This document shows positions 18,752-29,995 of a stretch of DNA of 64,000 bases, in pieces. Below the pieces are notes generated by a model. That model ran no database searches and had not been told where the DNA came from. It saw nothing but the letters and a program-made list of their open reading frames with translations. Position numbers and translations under genes: made by a program. Within the stretch, counting starts at the first letter, position 1; each line of letters opens with the position of its first letter. Location of the stretch: the NCBI RefSeq assembly GCF_014764505.1, contig NZ_JACXWX010000001.1:434001-498000 (forward strand), given 5' to 3'. The DNA is from Phormidium tenue FACHB-886 (GTDB taxonomy: Bacteria; Cyanobacteriota; Cyanobacteriia; Elainellales; Elainellaceae).

Positions 18752-19124
18752 AGTGGCTCCATAGAGATGCGAAGGCAATGTGGCTGCGAGAGGGGCAATT
18801 GGCTAATTTAACCAGGAAGATTACTTCTGACTGTAAAGTTCCCAGGTCTTAACCTCAGCAGACTAACCCTCTAGAGGGGGTTTCGATTAGCCTTTGCTTC
18901 AAGGACAAAATTCATCTCACATTGAGTATCTGCTCCCGCCTAAATCCTGAAGAACCTCACAGGAACAATGCTGCTAGCTTAAGAGAAGCGTTGCTATCAT
19001 CTACAAAACGTTATTGTGGTCATCCTAGCCCAGAGACTCAATTTACCGTGGGAACCGCTCGGCAATCTTCATGAGGGGTTTGATAACAGGGAGGCTGTTC
19101 TAAGGAATGATGAAGCTATTTAAA
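18752..19124. other. Upstream region of the polysaccharide locus
   Basis: 373 bp between the flippase start and the 3' end of cobD. It holds a perfect 12-bp palindrome CCCTCTAGAGGG at 18867-18878 inside a weak hairpin. No convincing open frame. It should carry the promoter for the polysaccharide genes, but I cannot place it. Confidence 0.45.
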
Positions 19125-20141
19125 CTAGAAGATGGAGATGAGGGCAAAACCGATCGCCAGCCACAGCAAGAAGCTGTACCGTGTCAAGTGAGTTGCCCGC
19201 CGAATAATATTCGCCGAAATTGGGCGTAAAGGTTCTCCTAATAAAGGCTTCGGCTTGACAACACCACGATACTGATTGACTCCGCCAACCTGAACGTTGA
19301 GGGCCACTGCATACGCGCATTCGCTCCAGCCTGCGTTAGGGCTAGGATCTTTAGAGGCATCTCGCTGGCAAATTTGCCAAACTCTCTGAGGCTTGCCAGA
19401 GAGAATAGCGATCGTCAATACCGTGAGCCGACAAGGAATCCAAGTGAGACAATCTTCCAGCCGAGCGCTGCACCAACCAATTTGTGTGTAGGGTGCTTCT
19501 CGATAGCCAATCATGGAATCGAGAGTGCTGGCAGCTTTGTAAGCGAGAGCAGCAGGGACAGGTCCGATTGGCAGAATTGCGCCGACGATCGCCCAAAACA
19601 GCGGAGCCATAACACCGTCTGTCGCATTCTCAGTCACAGTCTCCAGCACGGCCCGCAGAACATCTGCTTCAGATAAGTCTGCTGTATCTCGACCCACGTA
19701 AAGACTGAGCTTGCTGCGGGCAGCAGTTAGATCAGCTTGGGCAAGGGGTTGAAGAACATCTTCAGCAGCAGCTCTGAGGCTACGTCCAGCGAAGCAGCTT
19801 GCTAGTAAAATGCTTTCAGTTGCTAACCCAAACAGGGGGTGCAGCAATGTGGCAGCTTGAACAATCAGCCACCCTACAAAGCCACTACCGAAGATCAGCC
19901 CAAATGCCAGACCTACGCCTGCCATTTGCAACGCGAGAGGCGACTGCGATCGCTTTAACCAGAATTGAGTGTAGCGTTCGATGCACTTGCCCATTACTTG
20001 AACAGGATGCAACCAGTTCCACGGATCGCCAATTTGGTAATCGAGGAAGGCGGCGCTTGCTAAAACCATCACACTGTGAACAGAGTTGCCGTTGAAGAGA
20101 AATGCGGCTTGTGCCTCTACCAGCACCCATAGATTCGACAT
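19125..20141 (-). CDS. cobD: Adenosylcobinamide-phosphate synthase CobD/CbiB
   Basis: Membrane enzyme of cobamide synthesis that attaches the aminopropanol (or its phosphate) arm to adenosylcobyric acid. 338 residues, usual length, with four to five hydrophobic segments. Family marks: AAFLDYQIGDPWNWLHPVQVMG near the N-terminus, the VGRDTADLSEADVLRAVLET loop, and ENATDGVMAPLFWA followed by YKAASTLDSMIGYR. ATG start. cobU, the next step in nucleotide-loop assembly, is 5 kb away on the other strand, so both genes are local but not one operon. Confidence 0.95.
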   Translation of the reverse strand: MSNLWVLVEAQAAFLFNGNSVHSVMVLASAAFLDYQIGDPWNWLHPVQVMGKCIERYTQFWLKRSQSPLALQMAGVGLAFGLIFGSGFVGWLIVQAATLLHPLFGLATESILLASCFAGRSLRAAAEDVLQPLAQADLTAARSKLSLYVGRDTADLSEADVLRAVLETVTENATDGVMAPLFWAIVGAILPIGPVPAALAYKAASTLDSMIGYREAPYTQIGWCSARLEDCLTWIPCRLTVLTIAILSGKPQRVWQICQRDASKDPSPNAGWSECAYAVALNVQVGGVNQYRGVVKPKPLLGEPLRPISANIIRRATHLTRYSFLLWLAIGFALISIF

Positions 20142-20383
20142 GATTATTGCTGATTATTGCTGACGTCAGCCATCCATAAAACCGTACATCTTGTTGCAAC
20201 TCTTAACATCCTCGACAATCAGCGTGATACTTGAGCTTGGTAGACTGTTAAGGCGATAAAGACTGCATTTTAATCAAGGTAAGGCTAGCTAAATTTCGTG
20301 ACTAAGATTCGCCACAGCAATTGCTCTAGTGGTCTCAGTTATGGAAATTTGGACGCAAGACTGAAGCGAGCGTAAAGGTACTC

Positions 20384-21460
20384 ATGGTAGATTCTCTCAA
20401 AAAAGCGGATATTCAAGAACTTCGTCCTGGAGTCAAGGTTCCTACTGAAGACACCATTCTCACTCCTCGGTTCTACACCACCGATTTTGAGGAGATGGCA
20501 AACATGGACATCTCTGTCAACGAAGACGAGCTGCTTGCCATCTTAGAAGAGTTCCGGGCAGACTATAACCGTCATCACTTCGTCCGGAGTGAAGAGTTCC
20601 AGCAATCCTGGGATCACATTGATGGTGAAACCCGCCGGCTGTTTATCGAATTCTTAGAGCGCTCCTGCACCGCTGAGTTTTCCGGCTTCCTGCTCTACAA
20701 GGAGCTTTCGAGAAAGCTGAAAGGGCGAAACCCAGTGCTGGCGGAGTGTTTTTCGCTGATGTCTCGTGATGAAGCTCGCCATGCCGGGTTCCTCAACAAA
20801 GCGATGTCTGACTTTGGGCTGCAGCTAGATCTAGGCTTTTTGACAGCAAGCAAGAGCTATACCTTCTTCAAGCCTAAGTTCATTTTCTATGCCACTTACC
20901 TTTCGGAGAAGATCGGCTATTGGCGCTACATCACTATCTTCCGCCATCTAGAAGCTCATCCTGAAAATCGCCTCTATCCCATATTCCGGTTCTTTGAGAA
21001 CTGGTGCCAAGACGAAAACCGCCATGGTGATTTCTTTGATGCGATCATGAAGGCGCAGCCGCAGTTCCTCAACGACTGGAAGGCAAAGCTGTGGAGCCGC
21101 TTCTTCCTGCTGTCGGTGTTCGCCACAATGTATCTAAACGACATTCAGCGATCGGGCTTTTATGCCTCGCTGGGTCTGAATGCACGAGATTATGACATTC
21201 ACGTCATTGAAAAGACGAATGAAACGGCAGGTCGTGTTTTCCCGGTGATCCTGAACGTTGCCCATCCCGACTTCTTCCGCTTGCTAGACAATTCGGCTGC
21301 CATAAACCTAAGGCTAGCTGAGGTGAGCAGCTCAAGCGCACCTAAAGCTGTCAAACTGCTGCGAAAACTGCCGCTGCTAGCAGGAATCGGCATCAATCTG
21401 GTGCGGCTCTATTTCATGAAGCCGATCGACATGACGAAAGCTGCAGGAACTGTGCGCTAA
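20384..21460 (+). CDS. acsF: Mg-protoporphyrin IX monomethyl ester oxidative cyclase
   Basis: Aerobic cyclase (AcsF/ChlA/CHL27) that forms the isocyclic ring of chlorophyll. 358 residues, normal for cyanobacteria. It has the di-iron carboxylate motifs: Glu in [27 protein letters not shown], and later [16 protein letters not shown]. No signal peptide; the protein is membrane-associated. Monocistronic, with a 242-bp upstream gap and a clear intrinsic terminator 29 bp after the stop. Cyanobacteria often hold two cyclases for high and low oxygen; which this is cannot be told from sequence alone. Confidence 0.96.
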   Translation: MVDSLKKADIQELRPGVKVPTEDTILTPRFYTTDFEEMANMDISVNEDELLAILEEFRADYNRHHFVRSEEFQQSWDHIDGETRRLFIEFLERSCTAEFSGFLLYKELSRKLKGRNPVLAECFSLMSRDEARHAGFLNKAMSDFGLQLDLGFLTASKSYTFFKPKFIFYATYLSEKIGYWRYITIFRHLEAHPENRLYPIFRFFENWCQDENRHGDFFDAIMKAQPQFLNDWKAKLWSRFFLLSVFATMYLNDIQRSGFYASLGLNARDYDIHVIEKTNETAGRVFPVILNVAHPDFFRLLDNSAAINLRLAEVSSSSAPKAVKLLRKLPLLAGIGINLVRLYFMKPIDMTKAAGTVR

Positions 21461-21488
21461 TTAAGGTTTAACCAAAGTTCTAGAGTGG

Positions 21489-21518
21489 GCGGCTCTGCTT
21501 CATCAGAGCCGCTTTTTT
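21489..21518 (+). terminator. Rho-independent terminator of acsF
   Basis: GCGGCTCTG (21489-21497) pairs with CAGAGCCGC (21504-21512) over a six-base loop, followed by six T. Textbook intrinsic terminator. Confidence 0.93.
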
Positions 21519-21590
21519 AGGAGAGGCGCTCATTATTTTGGATTTGGGGTTGTCACTTCTGGCTTTCTTCGTTATATTAAATAAGGACAT

Positions 21591-21664
<74 letters not shown>

Positions 21665-21671
21665 CTTCAAA

Positions 21672-21716
21672 AAAGGATTAAGCCTTGTATGTTAAACATG
21701 CAAGGCTTAATCCTTT
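21672..21716. terminator. Long hairpin after the initiator tRNA
   Basis: AAAGGATTAAGCCTTG (21672-21687) pairs perfectly with CAAGGCTTAATCCTTT (21701-21716); an inner ATGT/ACAT extends the stem. It begins eight bases after the tRNA and has only a short T run inside its 3' arm, so it may end the tRNA transcript or act as a processing barrier. Confidence 0.6.
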
Positions 21717-23549
<1,833 letters not shown>

Positions 23550-23555
23550 GAAGAC

Positions 23556-23586
23556 GGGTTAGGCTCCGCAGTGCGGAGCCTAACCC
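23556..23586 (+). promoter_or_regulatory. atpD-atpC intercistronic hairpin
   Basis: GGGTTAGGCTCCGCA and its exact complement flank a single G, giving a 15-bp G+C-rich stem that starts six bases after the atpD stop. No T-tract follows, and atpC starts 25 bp later. It may block 3' exonucleases on the beta message or lower epsilon synthesis to fit the 3:1 stoichiometry of the complex. Confidence 0.7.
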
Positions 23587-23611
23587 ATAGACTTTATCAA
23601 TTAAAACCACT

Positions 23612-24025
23612 ATGGCATTAACCGTTCGCGTCATTGCCCCAGATAAAACAGTCTGGGATTCTTCGGCAGAGGAAGTGATTCTGCCTAGCACTACGGGACA
23701 GTTGGGAATTCTCACAGGTCACGCCCCCTTGCTTAGCGCTTTGGATATTGGTGTGATGCGAGTACGTGACAGCAAGGATTGGGTGGCAATTGCCTTAATG
23801 GGTGGCTTCGCAGAAGTCGAAAATGATGAGGTGACGATCCTGGTCAACGGCGCAGAGCGGGGTGACAACATCGATCGAGAAGCTGCTCGTCAAGCTTATA
23901 GCGATGCCGAAGCCCGTTTAAGTCAAGCACGCAGTGGCACCTCTCGCCAAGAGCAGATCCAAGCAGAGAAAGCGCTGCGTCGCGCTCGCGCTCGTTTCCA
24001 AGCAGCAGGCGGAATGGTGCAGTAG
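23612..24025 (+). CDS. atpC: F0F1 ATP synthase subunit epsilon
   Basis: Central-stalk regulatory subunit of F1 (atpE in plastid nomenclature). 137 residues: an N-terminal beta-sandwich ([39 protein letters not shown]) and a C-terminal pair of helices (about residues 88-130, rich in Ala/Arg/Glu) that can brake rotation. Second gene of the atpD-atpC operon, 62 bp after atpD, with the hairpin between. Confidence 0.97.
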   Translation: MALTVRVIAPDKTVWDSSAEEVILPSTTGQLGILTGHAPLLSALDIGVMRVRDSKDWVAIALMGGFAEVENDEVTILVNGAERGDNIDREAARQAYSDAEARLSQARSGTSRQEQIQAEKALRRARARFQAAGGMVQ

Positions 24026-24042
24026 GTCTATTTGTAGCTATT

Positions 24043-24073
24043 CGTTCTGCCTATGCTTGGCGCAGGCAGAACG
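24043..24073. terminator. Hairpin between convergent atpC and 24106-25011 gene
   Basis: CGTTCTGCCT (24043-24052) pairs with AGGCAGAACG (24064-24073); the loop can add three weaker pairs. It lies 17 bp after atpC and 32 bp after the end of the opposing gene, so it may end both transcripts. No T-tract. Confidence 0.55.
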
Positions 24074-24105
24074 GACCCACTAACTTGGGCTCACCAATTC
24101 ATAAT

Positions 24106-25011
24106 TCATAGCTCATTTAACTGCCCATGTAGCAGCGTTAAGGATTGTACGAGCTGCTGCAGGCGATTTTCTAAGGATTGTTTTTTGCTAAACAGAATTC
24201 GCAGTTTCTGGTAACGAGCAATAGCCAAGCTCACATAGGGAACTTGCTGGGCTGGACAAGGGCGTGACCACAGTTTCCCATCTGCATCTAGCCCACAAAG
24301 GCGGTAGCTAGTTCCAGCTTCTGCCTGCTCAAGAGGCGGCTGTTTGACCCTACAGAGCTCTTCAACATACTCAAGTAGATGGGCAACCTCAGCATGGCGT
24401 AGGGTTGCCAGATCGATCGAGTGCGTCAAAGGCTGTGATCTGTGCGATTGAGTGTCAGCAGCAGACTGAGACTCAAGCCAGCCATCAACGATAGGTCCTT
24501 CGGCATAGAGGGAGCGAATTTGCTGAATGATCTGCTCCAGCTCTTGTTGCCAAACCATAACTCGCGCTTCAATTTCCTTGAGTAGCGTAACTGCCAAGCC
24601 AGGATTGCTGGCATGCCGATGGTGGCTAATACTAAGGGGCTTCGAGCGCGGTAGCACTGGTGCTTTAGACTCCTGCTGCTGAACTGGGAACGGCTGCACA
24701 ATTTCAGCAATAGGGCGGCTTGCTGTAGAGTCCAGAGCGGCTTGGCTAGTGTTTGAAGCTTGAGCTGGTTTCTGAGACAGCAGCGGCGGCTGAATAGATT
24801 CCACAGGGGTAGCCGATAGGGCGGTAGAACGAATCCCTGGGAAGCTTTGACCTGGTCGGGGCAACGGAAAGGTTTGAATCTGCGATCGCGGCTGCTTAAC
24901 GACAGGCTGATCTTCGGCTCGAATTGAGTCGATTGAAAACCCTGGCTCTGGCGGGGCTGCCCCATGCAGTTGCCCAAGCGTTGCCGCAATCCGTCTCAAA
25001 TCGGGTTTCAT
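24106..25011 (-). CDS. Proline/glutamine-rich protein of unknown function
   Basis: 301 residues, not recognised. Residues 1-20 (MKPDLRRIAATLGQLHGAAP) look helical; about 25-145 are low-complexity, rich in Pro, Gln and Ser, probably disordered; about 150-301 are mostly helical, with a coiled-coil-like start (TLLKEIEARVMVWQQELEQIIQQIRSLY), a central YRLCGLDADGKLWSRPCP strand-like insert and a C-terminal leucine-rich helix (NRLQQLVQSLTLLHGQLNEL). No signal peptide or membrane segment, so cytoplasmic. Divergent from cobU with 107 bp between. Probably a cyanobacterial lineage protein with an adaptor-like shape; no function is claimed. Confidence 0.7.
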   Translation of the reverse strand: MKPDLRRIAATLGQLHGAAPPEPGFSIDSIRAEDQPVVKQPRSQIQTFPLPRPGQSFPGIRSTALSATPVESIQPPLLSQKPAQASNTSQAALDSTASRPIAEIVQPFPVQQQESKAPVLPRSKPLSISHHRHASNPGLAVTLLKEIEARVMVWQQELEQIIQQIRSLYAEGPIVDGWLESQSAADTQSHRSQPLTHSIDLATLRHAEVAHLLEYVEELCRVKQPPLEQAEAGTSYRLCGLDADGKLWSRPCPAQQVPYVSLAIARYQKLRILFSKKQSLENRLQQLVQSLTLLHGQLNEL

Positions 25012-25118
25012 GGTTGCCCTCTCTCAAACCGCACAAACCTAAATATTTACTTAAAATTAATTCTAACTATTTCTCTTCCCGACGATTGTGATTTTCTGAG
25101 AAGGACTCTTCGCTCCCT

Positions 25119-25667
25119 ATGGCACCAATTGCTGCACGACTTATTTTAGTCACGGGCTCAGCCCGGTCGGGCAAGAGCGAGTGGGCAGAAAAGCTGGCAG
25201 CGCAATCTGGTAAATCAGCTGTTTACGTAGCGACTGCCCAAGCTGACCCGAGTGATCCAGAATGGCAAGATCGCATCTTGCAACACCAGCTCCGACGACC
25301 TGCCCATTGGCAAACGTGGATCGTGCCAATCGATCTCGCTTCTGCAGTTCAGCAAGCCACTGCCTCAGAATGTCTGCTAATAGATTCACTGGGAACCTGG
25401 CTGGCTAATGTGCTAGAGCAAGACGAGGCTGCCTGGCAAGAGACCATGCAGGGTCTGCTGCTGAGCTTGCAGCAGGCAGCCTGCCAAGTTGTGCTAGTTG
25501 CCGAAGAAACAGGTTGGGGAGTCGTCCCTGCCTATCCAAGCGGGCGACGATTCCGCGATCGCCTCGGCAACTTAACCCGTCAAATTGGGATGATTGCAGA
25601 GAGCGTCTATTTAGTCACAGGAGGCTACGTCCTGGATTTAAGGCAGCTAGGAACGCGGCTAGAATAA
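25119..25667 (+). CDS. cobU: Adenosylcobinamide kinase / adenosylcobinamide-phosphate guanylyltransferase
   Basis: Bifunctional CobU/CobP of the cobamide nucleotide-loop pathway: it phosphorylates adenosylcobinamide and transfers GMP to it. 182 residues, standard. P-loop GSARSGKSEWAEKLA near residue 12; the RILQHQLRRPAHWQTW segment includes the His that becomes guanylylated; LLIDSLGTWLANVLE and EETGWGVVP follow the family. ATG with GAGAAGGA upstream. Its stop is only four bases from the end of the opposing nadK gene. Confidence 0.95.
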   Translation: MAPIAARLILVTGSARSGKSEWAEKLAAQSGKSAVYVATAQADPSDPEWQDRILQHQLRRPAHWQTWIVPIDLASAVQQATASECLLIDSLGTWLANVLEQDEAAWQETMQGLLLSLQQAACQVVLVAEETGWGVVPAYPSGRRFRDRLGNLTRQIGMIAESVYLVTGGYVLDLRQLGTRLE

Positions 25668-25671
25668 TACT

Positions 25672-26592
25672 TTAATTGCGGTGATTATTGTTGTAATGCA
25701 CCAATGCGCCTGCCCACTGAAGCTTTTCGCGCAGCGTTTGGTAATAAGAGTAGTTTTCTCGTAGCAGGATAAAGTCAGCCGGCCGATCTGCCATCCGGAT
25801 ATCTACACGCTGGCCAGGCCAGATCGCTGTTGCCAAAACGCCATCCATCCAGAGCTTCGTGTTCAGATCCCGATCGGCTAGGGGCCAAATGCTAACGACT
25901 GATCCAGGCGGCAGCACAATTGGGCGGCTCGATAAGCTGAGCGGACATATTGGTGTAACAACGATGGCATTCATGCCAGGATGCAAGATAGGTCCACCCG
26001 CTGCCAGCGTGTAACAAGTTGATCCTGTTGGCGTTGCCACCAGCAAACCATCACCCTGATATTGATCGACCACCTCTCCATCAATTTCCATTTCCAGGAA
26101 AGAGGTGATCATTCGATCGGCAGAGGCAGGCTTGATGCACATTTCGTTCAGAGCGAGGTAACGATCGCTCATCGGCTCCTGATTTGTACGGTTGCCCTCA
26201 AACGTTGTTGCCTGCAGCATCATACGGCGCTGAATTGCGAAGCGATCGGTCGCCAAACGATCCCAGACCTGCTCAGAATTTTTGAGGACATCAGCAGGTT
26301 CAGTTAAAAAACCCAAGTGCCCGCCGACATTTACCGCCAGGATGGGAATACCATCAGGCGAAAGGTGTCGTGCCGCCGCCAACGTTGTGCCATCTCCACC
26401 CAGCACCAGCGCAAAATCGATCGGCTCATGCACCGATGCCAAAAACACCGGGTAGGGGTTGTCTCTTGCGCCACTTGGACCCATCAACACACGACAGCCC
26501 CGCTGCTCCAACTCTTGGGCGCACCGCACTGCATACCGACGACTCAGTGAATCGTCTGCCTTGTGAATAATGATGACCTGCTTTAGTTGCAC
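25672..26592 (-). CDS. nadK: NAD(+) kinase
   Basis: ATP-dependent (or polyphosphate-dependent) kinase that makes NADP+. 306 residues. GGDGTT at residues 65-70 is the catalytic/nucleotide motif; NVGGHLGFLTE and PTGSTCYTLAAGGPI are the diagnostic second and third motifs. Cytoplasmic. Cyanobacteria usually carry two NAD kinases; this could be either. It lies downstream of ndhE on the same strand but beyond a hairpin, so it is likely a separate transcript. Confidence 0.96.
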   Translation of the reverse strand: MQLKQVIIIHKADDSLSRRYAVRCAQELEQRGCRVLMGPSGARDNPYPVFLASVHEPIDFALVLGGDGTTLAAARHLSPDGIPILAVNVGGHLGFLTEPADVLKNSEQVWDRLATDRFAIQRRMMLQATTFEGNRTNQEPMSDRYLALNEMCIKPASADRMITSFLEMEIDGEVVDQYQGDGLLVATPTGSTCYTLAAGGPILHPGMNAIVVTPICPLSLSSRPIVLPPGSVVSIWPLADRDLNTKLWMDGVLATAIWPGQRVDIRMADRPADFILLRENYSYYQTLREKLQWAGALVHYNNNHRN

Positions 26593-26603
26593 ATTAATTT
26601 CGC

Positions 26604-26640
26604 CAGACTTTGACCGGACGGCTTACCCAACCAAAGTCTG
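26604..26640 (-). terminator. Hairpin after the ndhAIGE operon
   Basis: CAGACTTTG (26604-26612) pairs with CAAAGTCTG (26632-26640), loop 19. It lies 13 bp past the ndhE stop on the minus strand, followed by GCGAAATTAAT. Probable end of the ndh transcript before nadK. Confidence 0.5.
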
Positions 26641-26652
26641 ACATATCTCTTT

Positions 26653-26958
26653 CTACCACTTCAACAAATTAAACTGCTCCATATCCACTGTGTCGCGGTT
26701 GCGGTAGATCGCCAGGACGATCGCCAACCCCACAGCGGCTTCGGCAGCCGCAATTGAAATCACAAACACAGCAAACACCTGTCCCTTAACTTCTTCGGGA
26801 TCAAGGTAGTTGGAGAACGCCATCAAATTGAGGTTGACCGAGTTGAGCAACAGTTCGATCGACATCAATACCCGGATTGCATTACGGCTGGTAACTAGAC
26901 CAAAGATGCCAATACAGAACAGCGCAGCGGCAACTAGCAAAAAGAATTCAAGCTGCAT
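26653..26958 (-). CDS. ndhE: NAD(P)H-quinone oxidoreductase subunit 4L
   Basis: NuoK-type membrane subunit of the cyanobacterial NDH-1 complex, used in respiration and cyclic electron flow. 101 residues, three membrane segments, family marks [20 protein letters not shown] and a conserved Glu in the second helix on the proton path. Last gene of ndhA-I-G-E, 75 bp after ndhG. Confidence 0.96.
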   Translation of the reverse strand: MQLEFFLLVAAALFCIGIFGLVTSRNAIRVLMSIELLLNSVNLNLMAFSNYLDPEEVKGQVFAVFVISIAAAEAAVGLAIVLAIYRNRDTVDMEQFNLLKW

Positions 26959-27033
26959 AGTTTAATAGGTTCACAAAAGCTCAGTGTGTAGAGGGGACAA
27001 GCTGCCCGCACAGATGAAACGCCCGAAAAAGAA

Positions 27034-27633
27034 CTATTTGGGGTTTCCAGAAACCAGTTCACGTGGACGCTCTGGCAGCGTAAGCGCTGCTTGCGCTGAT
27101 GTCTCAACCTGCTCACCCGGTAGAAAATCACGACGTGCGAGCACAATTGCGCCAATCAGAGCCATCAGCAGCAGCAATGAAGCAACCTCGAACGGCAGCA
27201 AAAAGTCTGTGAAGAAATGCTTGCCGATCGCCACAATTGCCGCATCGCCGATAGGAACAGCGGGCGAAATTGCCCAAGGTGTTGCCAGCACCATCGTGCC
27301 CAGCAGCGCAAAAATGCCAACACAAACTGCGCCCGTAGCAGCTCTACCCACCCAAGACTTTGAGATCGGGCTGAAATCTTGCCGCTTGTTTACCAGCATG
27401 ATCCCGAACAGAATCAAGACGTTGACCGCTCCGACATAGATCAAAATTTGTGCTGCTGCTACAAATCCTGCATTCAGCAGGATATACAGACCAGCAATGC
27501 TGACAAACACCAAACCCAGCAAAAATGCCGAATACACAATATTTGTCAACAGCACTACGCCCAGCGCTGCTCCCAGCATCATAATTGCCAGGATTCCAAA
27601 TGAAACCAGTTGAACCCCATCTGCTAGATTCAC
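27034..27633 (-). CDS. ndhG: NAD(P)H-quinone oxidoreductase subunit 6
   Basis: NuoJ-type membrane subunit of NDH-1, five membrane segments. The frame is open to a TTG at 27657, but a GTG at 27633 gives MNLADGVQLVSFGILAIMML, the N-terminus typical of cyanobacterial NdhG, and is preceded by AGGGAG; that start is chosen, making 199 residues. LIYVGAVNVLILFGIMLVN is the conserved third helix region. 53 bp after ndhI. Confidence 0.94.
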   Translation of the reverse strand: MNLADGVQLVSFGILAIMMLGAALGVVLLTNIVYSAFLLGLVFVSIAGLYILLNAGFVAAAQILIYVGAVNVLILFGIMLVNKRQDFSPISKSWVGRAATGAVCVGIFALLGTMVLATPWAISPAVPIGDAAIVAIGKHFFTDFLLPFEVASLLLLMALIGAIVLARRDFLPGEQVETSAQAALTLPERPRELVSGNPK

Positions 27634-27686
27634 AGGTATACTCTCCCTCGTATTCAAGACTGTAGTATTTTGCGCTGCACTAAAAA

Positions 27687-28280
27687 TTACTTCGCAGCTT
27701 CTTCCTGTTCCAAGATTTCCGAAGGCAGGCTACCTGGGCGACGCGTGCCGGGGGGCAAGTCGTGGGGGTCAAGCACACCCTTGGGCAGGTACACCAATTC
27801 TCGGAGCGGAGTCACCATTGGATCAGAGTTCGTACCGCTGTAGGGCAGGCGACCCATCGCTACGTTGTCGAAATTAAGTTCGTGGCGATCGTAAGTTGCA
27901 AGCTCGTACTCTTCGGTCATCGACAGACAGTTGGTGGGGCAATATTCAACACAATTGCCGCAGAAGATGCAGACGCCGAAATCGATGCTGTAGTGATTTA
28001 GCTTTTTCTTCTTAGTTTCTTTGTTAAACTCCCAGTCCACCACGGGCAGATTGATTGGGCAAACCCGAACGCAAACTTCGCAGGAGATACACTTATCAAA
28101 CTCAAAGTGAATCCGCCCCCGGAAGCGCTCAGAAGGAATGAGCCGCTCGTAAGGATATTGCACCGTTACAGGGCGACGCTGCATGTGGTCAAACGTGACC
28201 GATAAGCCTTGACCAATAAATTTGGCAGCCTGGACAGCTTCTTTGGTATAGTCACTGACTTGCTTAAGAAACTTCAGCAT
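27687..28280 (-). CDS. ndhI: NAD(P)H-quinone oxidoreductase subunit I
   Basis: Peripheral-arm subunit with two [4Fe-4S] clusters: [12 protein letters not shown] and [12 protein letters not shown] supply the eight Cys ligands, passing electrons from ferredoxin to plastoquinone. 197 residues. The N-terminal amphipathic part ([20 protein letters not shown]) lies at the membrane surface. The C-terminal 45 residues are the usual cyanobacterial tail. Second gene of the ndhAIGE operon. Confidence 0.97.
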   Translation of the reverse strand: MLKFLKQVSDYTKEAVQAAKFIGQGLSVTFDHMQRRPVTVQYPYERLIPSERFRGRIHFEFDKCISCEVCVRVCPINLPVVDWEFNKETKKKKLNHYSIDFGVCIFCGNCVEYCPTNCLSMTEEYELATYDRHELNFDNVAMGRLPYSGTNSDPMVTPLRELVYLPKGVLDPHDLPPGTRRPGSLPSEILEQEEAAK

Positions 28281-28391
28281 AGGAATTTGGAAAAGATGAG
28301 GATGAAGGAAGCCGCTCGCCAGACGGAGCGACAGGATGAAGGATTGAAAAGGGAATTAATTTTGTCCTCTCCAACCTTCGCCTAAGGAATA

Positions 28392-29510
28392 CTAGCCACC
28401 AAATGCAACGGGAAAGGTAAGCTTCAATGCCGCCGTTAGCAGTAGATTGACTAGCGACACAGGCAACAGGAATTTCCAGCCGAGGTCTAGCAGTTGGTCG
28501 ATGCGAACGCGAGGGACAGTCCAGCGTAGCAAAATCGCCAAGAAAATCATCAAATAAGCTTTGAACAAGGTCATGAGAATGCCCAAGGTACCGGTAATAA
28601 CCTGGAGCCAAGGGGTCGATTCACTAACATTGAAGAGATTTGCCAACCAGCTTATCGAAACGGGTGACTCCCAACCCCCCAGATAAATCACCGCCACCAG
28701 CAGCGCCGAAAGCACCAGGTTGGCGTAAGAGCCTGCATAGAACAGCATGAACTTGACTGCGCTATATTCCGTTTGATATCCGGCAACCAGCTCTTCTTCG
28801 GCTTCTGGCAAGTCAAACGGCATCCGCTCGCATTCGGCGAGTGCAGCAATCCAAAAGATGATGAAGCCGATCGGCTGCCGCCACACGTTCCAGCTCAGAA
28901 TGCCATAGCCAGACTGCTGGTTGACAATATCGATTGTGCTGAGGGAGTTGGACATCATGACGATCGCCAGCACCGACAGCGCCAGCGGAATTTCGTAGCT
29001 AATGGATTGAGCCGCAGCCCGCAGCCCGCCCAGTAGCGAATACTTGTTGTTGGAAGCGTAGCCCGCCATCAGCAATCCAACCGGCGCAATGCTGGACAGC
29101 GAGATCCACAGAAACACACCAACGTTTAGATCGGTGATCACCATGTTTTGTCCAAACGGCACGATCAGGTACGACAGGAAGACGGGAATAAAAACGAGGA
29201 GAGGGGCGATCGAAAAGAGCCAAGGGTCTGTCTTGGCGGGCGACATGTTTTCCTTGAACAGCAGCTTAATCACATCGGCAGCAGGCACAAGCGCCCCATA
29301 AGGTCCCATGTACTCAGGACCTATCCGCTGCTGCGCGGCAGCCGAAATTTTGCGCTCTAGCCATGTAGAAACCAGTGCCAGCACCGTGACCGCACCTACA
29401 ATCAGCACCATTGGTAGGGGAATCCAGAAGGTTTTAGCAGCACCTGCAGGCAGACCTAGGTTTATCAAAAGCTCAATGAAGCTTGCTTGTAAATCAATTC
29501 CTGAGTTCAT
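28392..29510 (-). CDS. ndhA: NAD(P)H-quinone oxidoreductase subunit 1
   Basis: NuoH-type subunit at the quinone-binding junction of NDH-1; eight membrane segments. The frame opens at a TTG (29552), but ATG 29510 gives [15 protein letters not shown], the standard NdhA start, and has CGGAG four bases before it, so 372 residues. Motifs: [20 protein letters not shown] and [25 protein letters not shown] split across the quinone chamber, with its acidic residues intact. First gene of the operon. Confidence 0.96.
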   Translation of the reverse strand: MNSGIDLQASFIELLINLGLPAGAAKTFWIPLPMVLIVGAVTVLALVSTWLERKISAAAQQRIGPEYMGPYGALVPAADVIKLLFKENMSPAKTDPWLFSIAPLLVFIPVFLSYLIVPFGQNMVITDLNVGVFLWISLSSIAPVGLLMAGYASNNKYSLLGGLRAAAQSISYEIPLALSVLAIVMMSNSLSTIDIVNQQSGYGILSWNVWRQPIGFIIFWIAALAECERMPFDLPEAEEELVAGYQTEYSAVKFMLFYAGSYANLVLSALLVAVIYLGGWESPVSISWLANLFNVSESTPWLQVITGTLGILMTLFKAYLMIFLAILLRWTVPRVRIDQLLDLGWKFLLPVSLVNLLLTAALKLTFPVAFGG

Positions 29511-29995
29511 GTTCTCCGTTGCACTCAACGAATTCGGCGGCAGAATCAACAATAACGCTTTGAATACGAGGTGTTTGACCGACCTCCAGCCTTAGTATAT
29601 CGTTGTCGGGTTTGTTGCAAGGTGTTACGAGGATGCAGAAGTTCTGGGGATTAAGATAAGTCCTTCTTAAGACAGAGAAGAAATCAAGGCTTTTCAATGC
29701 TTTCTCGCTGTTCAATCAATTTTAATCTATAGGTTGGATTTGAAGAAATTGGGGATTGGATCGTGTAGACGTTGAAGCAGCTACGCAAAGAAGGGCGGTT
29801 ATTATACCAAAGCCCAATGCAACTTAGAGAGAAGCTACTGAGAGAGAAGCTACAGAAATCGAAATTCTGCAAAGCCGTCTGCCATTATTCTCCTGAAAGC
29901 CGAATTAGAAATAATCATGGTAGAAGCTTCTGCAAAATTTGATCGGTTCGCTAATATTGGGTGCTTAACTGAGTTTGAAATCCCTGCAATCTATC
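29511..29995. other. Divergent promoter region, ndhA and sigma-like gene
   Basis: 485 bp between the two starts. A direct repeat AGAGAGAAGCTAC occurs at 29826-29838 and 29841-29853. No small gene was found. It should contain promoters for both directions. Confidence 0.45.
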
